From DAOTUL01 sp034437435 (GTDB lineage: Bacteria; Chloroflexota; Anaerolineae; Aggregatilineales; Phototrophicaceae), in assembly GCA_964417785.1 (NCBI GenBank), contig CAYQJO010000138.1, forward strand, positions 1 to 11,603: DNA of 11,603 bases, written 5' to 3'. The stretch's first letter is position 1. The number at the start of each line of letters is the position of its first letter. Below the pieces are notes generated by a model. That model was not told the origin of the DNA. It searched no databases and was given only the letters and a program-made list of their open reading frames with translations. Below are positions 6,214-11,603 of this stretch, piece after piece. Position numbers and translations under genes: made by a program.

Positions 6214-6966
6214 TCATGTGTGGTTGAGTTCCAGACGTTTGACTTTGAACGCATTGTTCACGGCGATGGGCTGCGACGGATCAGTGTAGGTGGTGCGGAT
6301 GGCCTGCCCAATGGCGTCTATCGCTATTTTGTGGTCGGTGTCACTCAGGTTCCAGGTGGACGACCAGCAGCGCTCATTGAAACGGTTGTAGAATTCTTGC
6401 GGGCTGCGATGGGTGGTATAGCTGTGGGTGAAAACCTCACCGACCTGCTGCCATCCGGTGTCTTCCAGATAGGTGCTGGCACGACGCCAGTTGTCACGCG
6501 GTGGGATATGCTGACTCCACACCTTGTACAACGGCTTGAAAGTGTCGTCGTCGGTGTGCCAGGTGTACAGGATACAGCCATCCGGCTTGAGGACGCGCCG
6601 TAGCTCCGCGCCGACAGCATCCAGGTCGGGGACGAGATGCAGGATATGCGCCAATATAATGACGTCGAAATGATCTGATGGATAGGGGAGACGGCCAGCG
6701 TCGCCCTGGACGGGATAGATCGTCTCGTCGTTTTGCTTTTCGCGCAGGACGGTCAGCATCTTTTGCGACAGGTCAAGCCCGAAGTAGGCACCGACATAAG
6801 GGGCAACCATCAAGGCGATACGCCCGGTTCCAATTCCGACTTCGAGAATTTGCTGCGATGGATTGAAGTCTCCGGCACGAGCGATAGTCGCAGCGACTGC
6901 CGCTTCCTCACCCGGCGAGAATCCGCGTGTGGCGTCGTAAAATCCGGCGGCGCGGTCGAAGTTCAT
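6214..6966 (-). CDS. Class I SAM-dependent methyltransferase
   Basis: A cytosolic enzyme that transfers a methyl group from S-adenosylmethionine; the substrate is unknown. The 250 residues have the class I fold: motif I LEVGIGTGRI (41-50), an acidic strand end at GLDLS (Asp65), GDAGRLPYP (88-96), motif IV FDVIILAHILHLV (100-112), and the LRRVLKPDG post-motif (122-130). These are typical of the Methyltransf_11/UbiE-like group. The C-terminal third is not diagnostic. The ATG at 6966 has GGAG seven bases upstream. The gene follows the FmdB-like gene with only one base between the TAG and the ATG, so the two are almost certainly co-transcribed and coupled. Confidence 0.9.
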   Translation of the reverse strand: MNFDRAAGFYDATRGFSPGEEAAVAATIARAGDFNPSQQILEVGIGTGRIALMVAPYVGAYFGLDLSQKMLTVLREKQNDETIYPVQGDAGRLPYPSDHFDVIILAHILHLVPDLDAVGAELRRVLKPDGCILYTWHTDDDTFKPLYKVWSQHIPPRDNWRRASTYLEDTGWQQVGEVFTHSYTTHRSPQEFYNRFNERCWSSTWNLSDTDHKIAIDAIGQAIRTTYTDPSQPIAVNNAFKVKRLELNHT

Positions 6967-6967
6967 G

Positions 6968-7279
6968 CTATTCTCCGCCTGTGTTCATGAACAGTGATGG
7001 TGCGTTTTTGCGCACGGTATCTTCACCGAGCTTATCGACCAGCTTCTTGCGTAGTTTGGGAGTTTCCTCGGCCCATTTGTCCTGCAACTGCTCCTTGCTG
7101 GCGTTTCGACCATCGCCGGCATGGGCTTCCATCCCTTTGGCGACGCCCGGCACGGTGTGGATAACCCGTTCAACCGGGGTGTGGTGGCAGACCGGGCAGA
7201 GCGGCGGATCGTCGGTGAATCCGTGACGGGCCTCAAAACGATGGTCACATTCGGGACAGTGATAGTCATAGCGTGGCAT
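6968..7279 (-). CDS. FmdB-family zinc-ribbon protein
   Basis: A small protein of 103 residues with an N-terminal zinc ribbon of the FmdB/CxxC_CxxC_SSSS type. MPRYDYHCPEC is the family's characteristic opening, and two CxxC knuckles (Cys8/11 and Cys28/31) would bind one zinc. The C-terminal part is charged and Lys/Glu-rich, perhaps helical. FmdB was first proposed as a regulator of formamidase expression, but the role of most members is unknown. I chose the ATG at 7279 over an in-frame ATG at 7309. The inner start has AAGGA (7292-7288) eight bases upstream and gives the standard family N-terminus. The outer ATG overlaps a probable -10 box. First gene of a minus-strand unit with the methyltransferase. 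Confidence 0.88.
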   Translation of the reverse strand: MPRYDYHCPECDHRFEARHGFTDDPPLCPVCHHTPVERVIHTVPGVAKGMEAHAGDGRNASKEQLQDKWAEETPKLRKKLVDKLGEDTVRKNAPSLFMNTGGE

Positions 7280-7307
7280 AACCGTAATCCTTTCTAAACC
7301 TACGGCC

Positions 7308-7336
7308 ATTATACAACGCCTCGACCGGATGGAGTC
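7308..7336 (-). promoter_or_regulatory. Probable promoter of the fmdB-methyltransferase unit
   Basis: On the minus strand a perfect TATAAT (7313-7308) lies 28 bases before the chosen FmdB start (7279). The -35 position (about 7336-7331, GACTCC) is poor. It overlaps, and faces away from, the plus-strand promoter of the neighbouring gene. Confidence 0.5.
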
Positions 7337-7349
7337 TAAAGCCTATAAT
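7321..7349 (+). promoter_or_regulatory. Probable promoter of the SH3b/serine-hydrolase gene
   Basis: TCGACC (7321-7326) and a perfect TATAAT (7344-7349) are separated by 17 bp. Transcription would start near 7356, about 20 bases before the ATG at 7377 and after the alternative ATG at 7329, which supports the shorter protein. Confidence 0.6.
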
Positions 7350-7376
7350 GGCGGTGTGAACGATGAGGGCGAATAT

Positions 7377-9161
7377 ATGAGACGTATTGTATTGGTGCTG
7401 TTCGCGCTGACAATCTTGTTGATACCGCTGCTGTCCCAGGACACGGGTGTAACGGTGGAGGCCCTGGGACAGGCGAATCTCCGCGCCCAGCCGAATGTGG
7501 ATTCGGCCCAGGTGGGCGAGATCACCTCTGGCACCGTATACCCGGTCATTGGACGGAGTGAGTTCTTCCCCTGGGTGCTGCTGGCTGATCCAGCCACCGG
7601 ACAGCCGTTTGGCTGGGTGTTCCAGGATTTGGTGACCATCAATGGCAGTCTGGCGAATGTGCCGATTTCGACGATTGATGTCAGTGTCAGCAGCCCACCA
7701 GTTGTGGCAACTGCCGATTCGAGTGTGCCGACGGCGGTTATCCTATCAACCGAGATTGTGCCGCCCAACGAAGACGCCGGCGGAGACCTGCCGACTGCCA
7801 CCAACAGCTTCGGTATCACCCCCTGGACCACGCCGACTCCGTCGTTGACACCGACGATCAACGCGGCGGTGGTGGGGGTGGTCAGCGGTGAGATCAATGT
7901 GCGATATGGACCGGGTACGGATTACCCGCCGCTGGGCCGGTCGTTCGCGGGTGAGCGGTTTGAGATTACCGGTTATTCGACCCAGTATCCCTGGTTGCAG
8001 GTACGCTACGACGCATCACCCAATGGCTATGCCTGGATTGCCGAGAGCCTGCTGGAAGTCACCGGCAACGTCTTTTCGCTGCCAGCCATCACCAACACCC
8101 GCTTCGACTTTCCCACCCTGACGCCGACACCGGCGGTGCGCATCGCCAGCAGTCTGCCGGGTGTCGAATCCGATCAGGTGCGTCCGGAGTTCCTGGCGCT
8201 GGGCGACCAGATGTGGAACTATGTGCTGGCGCAGCAGTTTGTGCCGGAGACGAGCAAATTCGGTGCGATCTATTTGCAGGACCTTCAGACGGGTGAGGCG
8301 ATCACTTACAGCAACGACATCGCCTTCAGCGGGACCAGCATTACTAAAATCGGAATTCTGCTGGCGTACTTCTACACCATTGACGGCCAACCGAACGCGC
8401 CAGAGGCCATTGATGTCGCCAATACCATGATATGCAGCGAGAACGTGGCGACCAATCGCATGTTGAGTGTGGTGGGCCGGGGCGAGGACTTGCTCGGTGC
8501 GGAGGAAACGACTGCACTCATGCGCCAGCTTGGTCTGCAAAACTCGTTTATCACTGCGCCGTATGATACGACGAACGGGCTGGCGACATCGACTCCGGTA
8601 CCCAGAGCCATCAACTACCCGACGACCGCCGCCGATCAGGTGAAAGCCAATCCCAACCCGACTAACCAGTTGACGGTGGACGAGATGGGCTATTTGCTTT
8701 CGACGATGTATCAGTGCGGATACCAGGAAAGCGGCCCGCTGATTGACGATTTCGATAGCCGTTTCACGCCGCAGGAATGCCGCAAGATGCTGCATGTGAT
8801 GAGCAATAATACGGTCGATGGTTTGCTCAAGGCTGGCGTCCCGGCGGATGTTCAGGTGGCACACAAGCATGGTTGGATCGATGATACGCACGGCAACGCC
8901 GGGGTGTTCTTCACACCGGGTGGGGATTATGTGCTGGTGATGATGCTGCACAAGCCGGGGTTCCTGAACTTCACGACCGAATCGCTGCCGACGCTGGCTG
9001 AAGTCTCGCGCATGGTCTATAACTTCTACAATCCGAGCCAACCGCTGACCCAGGTGCGTGAGGGCTATATTCCCGAAGTGGGCGAATGCAATTACACCAT
9101 CGAAGACCCGTTGATCGGTGAGATCGCGTCGCCTTTCTTCGCCGATGGGCTGCCGCAGTAG
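7377..9161 (+). CDS. Secreted SH3b-domain protein with beta-lactamase-fold serine hydrolase domain
   Basis: An exported, probably cell-wall-associated protein of 594 residues. A signal peptide (1 to about 21) is followed by an SH3b domain (about 23-87), a Thr/Pro/Ser-rich linker (about 88-160), a second SH3b domain (about 162-230; NVRYGPGTDYP is typical), another linker, and a class A beta-lactamase-like domain. The last has SITK (Ser321, Lys324), SEN (354-356) and KHG (497-499), matching the SxxK, SDN and KTG motifs of penicillin-recognising enzymes. The ExxLN omega-loop motif needed for class A lactam hydrolysis is not visible, and the SEN-KHG distance (about 140) is longer than usual, so a peptidase or binding role is more likely than resistance. 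SH3b domains commonly bind peptidoglycan. The start at 7377 has GAGGG (7364-7368) upstream and leaves a clean signal peptide. Confidence 0.88.
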   Translation: MRRIVLVLFALTILLIPLLSQDTGVTVEALGQANLRAQPNVDSAQVGEITSGTVYPVIGRSEFFPWVLLADPATGQPFGWVFQDLVTINGSLANVPISTIDVSVSSPPVVATADSSVPTAVILSTEIVPPNEDAGGDLPTATNSFGITPWTTPTPSLTPTINAAVVGVVSGEINVRYGPGTDYPPLGRSFAGERFEITGYSTQYPWLQVRYDASPNGYAWIAESLLEVTGNVFSLPAITNTRFDFPTLTPTPAVRIASSLPGVESDQVRPEFLALGDQMWNYVLAQQFVPETSKFGAIYLQDLQTGEAITYSNDIAFSGTSITKIGILLAYFYTIDGQPNAPEAIDVANTMICSENVATNRMLSVVGRGEDLLGAEETTALMRQLGLQNSFITAPYDTTNGLATSTPVPRAINYPTTAADQVKANPNPTNQLTVDEMGYLLSTMYQCGYQESGPLIDDFDSRFTPQECRKMLHVMSNNTVDGLLKAGVPADVQVAHKHGWIDDTHGNAGVFFTPGGDYVLVMMLHKPGFLNFTTESLPTLAEVSRMVYNFYNPSQPLTQVREGYIPEVGECNYTIEDPLIGEIASPFFADGLPQ

Positions 9162-9233
9162 CTTCTCTATTCACGATCTAACATTTATCAGTTACGATGA
9201 TTTTAGATTTTGATCGTTGAAGCCGGGAGCAAC
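9162..9233 (+). other. AT-rich spacer between the hydrolase and phosphatase genes
   Basis: The 72-bp gap is more AT-rich than its surroundings (about 9172-9212) and may hold a promoter for the phosphatase, but I see no convincing -35/-10 pair and no terminator hairpin after the TAG at 9159-9161. Confidence 0.3.
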
Positions 9234-9872
9234 ATGGAAAACCGAACACTCTATCTGGTCCGGCACGGACAGCGCCTGGATGCCGTCGATAAATCCTGGA
9301 AAGGGGACAACAAATACGATCCGCCGCTTTCCGAACTGGGCTTTGAGCAGGCATGGAAGCTCGGTCTGCGGCTGCGGCAGGAGCCGGTTGATGCTATCAT
9401 CGCTTCACCTTATCTGCGGACATTGCAAACCGCGCAGGCTATTGCTGAAGCGCTGGACCGGCCCTTCTATGTCGATGAGGGGGTGGGTGAGTGGCAGGGG
9501 CGCAGTATGATGGCCCAGGCACCCAATATCAAACCGCCGGCGGAACGAATGGCGGATTTTCTCTGCATGGACCTCTCACACCCGACGACGGTATTTCCTG
9601 AATGGCCGGAGACGGTCAATCAGGTATTTGAGCGCTATCGTAAGGCGATGGCGTACCTGCTGGAAACCTATGCTGGCAATCTGTTGGTTGTGGGACACGG
9701 GCGCGTCGTGACCGGTGTACCGCATGTTCTGACGGGCAAGCCGGAATCAAAGTTCAAATACGATGTCGCCTGTTTGACTACTTTGCAGCAGGTGGAAGAC
9801 AAATGGCAGGTGTGCCTGAACGGGGATACGGCACACCTGACCGAGGAAACAAGCCGCACATACATGGTGTAG
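9234..9872 (+). CDS. Histidine phosphatase family protein (phosphoglycerate-mutase-like fold)
   Basis: A 212-residue phosphatase of the histidine acid superfamily, probably cytosolic as no signal peptide is seen. LYLVRHGQRLD carries the catalytic RHG (Arg10, His11), SPYLRTLQTA gives the phosphate-binding Arg62, the VDEGVGEW segment supplies the acidic residue, and VVGHGR holds the second histidine (His155). RHGQRLD followed by a Trp-containing stretch and YDPPLSELGFEQA resembles the UBASH3/Sts clade more than phosphoglycerate mutases. The true substrate cannot be read from sequence. I chose the ATG at 9234, preceded by GGGAG (9225-9229), over a TTG at 9210 with no ribosome-binding site. Its stop codon lies inside the left arm of a strong hairpin and it converges on the permease gene. 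Confidence 0.9.
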   Translation: MENRTLYLVRHGQRLDAVDKSWKGDNKYDPPLSELGFEQAWKLGLRLRQEPVDAIIASPYLRTLQTAQAIAEALDRPFYVDEGVGEWQGRSMMAQAPNIKPPAERMADFLCMDLSHPTTVFPEWPETVNQVFERYRKAMAYLLETYAGNLLVVGHGRVVTGVPHVLTGKPESKFKYDVACLTTLQQVEDKWQVCLNGDTAHLTEETSRTYMV

Positions 9873-9898
9873 AGGGCAGCACCGCTGCGCCTCTACAC
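9867..9898. repeat. Strong hairpin between convergent genes; palindromic repeat copy C
   Basis: GTGTAGAGG (9867-9875) pairs with CCTCTACAC (9890-9898), then GCAGC (9876-9880) with GCTGC (9884-9888) around a three-base loop, with one bulged G (9889): 14 bp in all. On the minus strand it begins TGTAGAGGCGC, the same core as copies A and B. The phosphatase TAG (9870-9872) is inside the left arm and the permease TAA (9904-9906) is five bases outside. No T-run follows on either strand, so it is not a textbook terminator, although it may block both transcripts or protect their 3' ends. Confidence 0.7.
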
Positions 9899-9903
9899 TG
9901 CAC

Positions 9904-11603
9904 TTAACCCTTCACGCCGCCAATCGCCAGACCAGAGACGATCCAACGTTGGAAGGAGAAGAACAACACCAGAATCGGGATCGAGATTAAGATGGACATG
10001 GCGGCGAATTTCTGCATATCTGGTGGAGCCTGATTGCCACCACCCGCCATAGTCGCCAGCGCCATCGCCAGAGTATAGTTCTCGGTGTGGCCGGTCAGGA
10101 ATACCCACGACAGAATGAACTCCGTCCAGCCAGTCATGAAACTAAAGAGGATCACGATGGCGAAGGCTGGTAGGGCCAGTGGCACGATAATGCGGATGAA
10201 GGTGCCGATCTTGCCAGCACCGTCGATCAGAGCCGCCTCTTCCAGTTCCTTCGGAATCGTATCCAGGTAGCCTTTCAGGTTCCAGATGGCAAAAGGTAGA
10301 CCGGCGGATGCGAACGCCAGTGACAGACCGAGCAGCGTGGTGCGCAGCGTTTGCGTGTCCGTCGGGGAGCGGTCGCCGAGTCGTGCGTCAAAGGCGATGA
10401 CTGAGATGCCGACCATGATGGCGATCATGACCGCCCACGAAAGGATATTGACCGCCATGCGCGGTTCGACCGTATTTCGCAGGGCATAAATGATGCCCCA
10501 GACGACGCCGCCACCAATCAGTGCAGCCACCCAGGTGAGCAGTATCAGCGGTGCCGCTTTCGTCAGAGCGTCCATACGCTGCTCGTCGATGATGGCCGAT
10601 TGTTCGTCAAAGTTGGCTCTGGCTTCATCTAAAACCGCCTGAACCTCTGGCAGTGCAGCCCGTGCCCCTTCGGCATTTTCACGGGCGCTCTGACCGCGCT
10701 CCTGCTGGCGATCCGCTTCTTGCTGGACCGTTGCTGCACCGGCGACGAACGCTTCACGGGCGGCTTCTACCCCGTTGGCCTGAAGCGCTTCGCGGACTCC
10801 CAGAAGGGCCTGGAGGACGATATCGTCTTCTGGGTCTTCTCCGGCTTCACGGGCGGCGATTTCATCAGCGATATGCGCTTCAAGCGCTTCCACCGATGTG
10901 ATGTCGTTGGCACCAACCTGCAACGCTTCGAACAGCGCCAATTCTTCTGCTGCAAAAACTGCCTGTGCCTCACGTCGTTCAGCGATGGTTTCACGTTGTT
11001 GCACACTGCCGAGCCGCTGGTCGTATTCAGCCTGGGCTTCGTCTAATGTGAGGGTCAGTGCATCAAGCGGGCGTTCAATATAGAACTTGTAGGCTTCAGT
11101 TCGCTGGAAAATCGCCATAAACATGATCAGGACCATAACGCCGGTGAGCAGTATGACCACCAGTGTGACAAGAGCCGGTGGCGGGTTGAACTGGCGTTCA
11201 TAGCTGAAAGTGCCGAAGTTCTTGACGGTGGCAAATACACCGAAGATGATTGCGGCTGCCAGTGCGCCGGTGAAGATCGCCGGTATGGCGGCGACTACTC
11301 CTGCATTGACCTTGACCGAGGTGAACAGGACGTAGAGTGGGATCAGCACGCCGGTTGAGGGCAGCATTAGCAACAAGATGAAGGTCAACATACCGCCCTC
11401 ACGTCCGATAAAACGGAAACGTGAGAAAGCGTAAGCGGCTGATGAGCCGAGTACCGTCGTGAACACGGAAGTACCCAGCGCCACGAACAGACTGTTCATC
11501 AGCAGATCGCTGAAGTAGAGCGGCAGCACATTGGAGAACGGTTTTGTCAGCAGGCGCTCGAAGGCTTTCAGAGTGGCGTTTTCCGGGATCAGATTCAGGT
11601 CTG
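9904..11603 (-). CDS. MalG-type sugar ABC permease with large membrane/coiled-coil insert; 5' end outside window
   Basis: This is one half of the inner-membrane channel of a carbohydrate ABC importer. The frame stays open to the window edge, and the upstream codons (LIPENATL and onward) match the region after the first MalG helix, so the start lies outside. In numbering from the GTG at 11529, MalG helices 2 and 3 lie at about 12-35 and 47-69, helix 4 at about 398-421, the EAA loop (EELEEAALIDGAGK region) at 428-441, helix 5 at 455-478, helix 6 at 511-534, and the family C-terminus ends GGVKG. Between helices 3 and 4, where E. coli MalG has about 25 residues, there are about 320. These contain four hydrophobic helices (about 78-102, 120-141, 325-350, 360-380) and, between the second and third, about 170 Ala/Glu/Gln-rich coiled-coil residues (155-324). 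All parts are in frame with no stop. The partner genes are not in the window. Confidence 0.9.
   Translation of the reverse strand, partial: DLNLIPENATLKAFERLLTKPFSNVLPLYFSDLLMNSLFVALGTSVFTTVLGSSAAYAFSRFRFIGREGGMLTFILLLMLPSTGVLIPLYVLFTSVKVNAGVVAAIPAIFTGALAAAIIFGVFATVKNFGTFSYERQFNPPPALVTLVVILLTGVMVLIMFMAIFQRTEAYKFYIERPLDALTLTLDEAQAEYDQRLGSVQQRETIAERREAQAVFAAEELALFEALQVGANDITSVEALEAHIADEIAAREAGEDPEDDIVLQALLGVREALQANGVEAAREAFVAGAATVQQEADRQQERGQSARENAEGARAALPEVQAVLDEARANFDEQSAIIDEQRMDALTKAAPLILLTWVAALIGGGVVWGIIYALRNTVEPRMAVNILSWAVMIAIMVGISVIAFDARLGDRSPTDTQTLRTTLLGLSLAFASAGLPFAIWNLKGYLDTIPKELEEAALIDGAGKIGTFIRIIVPLALPAFAIVILFSFMTGWTEFILSWVFLTGHTENYTLAMALATMAGGGNQAPPDMQKFAAMSILISIPILVLFFSFQRWIVSGLAIGGVKG
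10339..11304 (-). other. In-frame insert domain of the MalG-type permease
   Basis: This encodes residues about 76-397 of the permease (numbered from the GTG at 11529). Removing it rejoins PLYVLFTSVKVN to TTLLGLSLAFASAGLPF, which reads like an ordinary MalG. Topology by the MalG pattern puts the insert ends on the outer side, the two short charged turns (KNFGTFSYERQ and RNTVEPRM) inside, and the coiled coil (DNA 10558-11067) outside. The even number of helices keeps the rest of the permease correctly oriented. Confidence 0.75.

Noticed and set aside
5605..6603. 332-codon open frame on the plus strand
   Set aside because: It runs antisense through both the CoA-transferase and the methyltransferase genes and across the spacer between them; its composition is Arg/Ser/Pro-rich and shows no domain, whereas the minus-strand proteins are clear family members.
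7329..7376. ATG at 7329 as start of the SH3b hydrolase
   Set aside because: It lies before a perfect -10 box and would add 16 charged residues before the signal peptide.
8337..8873. Calling the hydrolase domain an antibiotic-resistance beta-lactamase
   Set aside because: No ExxLN general-base motif is visible, motif spacing is atypical, and the SH3b domains point to a cell-wall role.
8016..9041. 341-codon open frame on the minus strand
   Set aside because: Antisense to the catalytic half of the SH3b hydrolase; Arg/His/Gln-rich with no recognisable domain, a GC-driven shadow.
9867..9898. Reading the hairpin between phosphatase and permease as a standard intrinsic terminator
   Set aside because: The stem is strong, but no T-run follows on either strand; the shared TGTAG core with two other hairpins makes a dispersed repeat the better description.
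10558..11067. Frameshift or fusion artefact as explanation of the permease insert
   Set aside because: The frame is continuous with coherent helices, heptad-like pattern and topology-preserving helix number; no abrupt change in codon use is apparent, although assembly error cannot be fully excluded from sequence alone.
1..11603. tRNA, rRNA, CRISPR array, insertion sequence, prophage or defence genes
   Set aside because: Looked for on both strands; no cloverleaf-like sequence, direct repeat array, transposase, integrase or nuclease was found.

Overview
The window looks like a piece of a bacterial chromosome from the Chloroflexota, probably an Anaerolineae-like lineage. This is an inference from moderately high GC, a secreted SH3b plus beta-lactamase-fold protein, an FmdB zinc ribbon, a MalG-type sugar permease and short dispersed palindromes of the form TGTAG-RRR-CGC. 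No rRNA or marker gene is present to confirm it. There are no tRNAs, CRISPR arrays, insertion sequences or phage genes.

Layout: (1) 1-1395, plus strand, the 3' part of a large gene of uncertain function, possibly a remote NAD(P)-dependent dehydrogenase-like protein. (2) 1388-5105, minus strand, a complete thiamine ABC importer operon read thiB-thiP-thiQ, with tightly packed or overlapping genes. Its last gene runs 8 bp into gene 1 tail to tail. (3) 5106-5320, the regulatory leader of that operon: a sigma70-like promoter, a clear TPP riboswitch, an antiterminator, an intrinsic terminator, and a 10-nt perfect complement of the thiB Shine-Dalgarno region that exactly fills the terminator loop. 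(4) 5328-7279, minus strand, fmdB-like zinc ribbon, SAM methyltransferase, then a lone CoA-transferase alpha subunit. The last two are separated by a pair of inverted short palindromes. (5) 7280-7376, a divergent promoter region with two perfect TATAAT boxes facing away from each other. (6) 7377-9872, plus strand, a secreted SH3b/serine-hydrolase protein and a histidine phosphatase. (7) 9867-9898, a strong hairpin between convergent genes. (8) 9904-11603, minus strand, a MalG-type permease running off the window. It is split by an insert of about 320 residues made of four predicted membrane helices and a long extracytoplasmic coiled coil.

How it works together: ThiB captures thiamine (or its phosphates) outside the cell, ThiP is the fused two-domain channel and ThiQ the ATPase. 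The riboswitch shuts the importer down when intracellular TPP is high. The leader appears able to do this both by terminating transcription and by hiding the ribosome-binding site. The other genes are housekeeping or envelope functions with no evident link to thiamine.

The two strongest candidates for something new are the membrane/coiled-coil insert in the MalG-like permease and the interlocked terminator/anti-Shine-Dalgarno design of the thiB leader.
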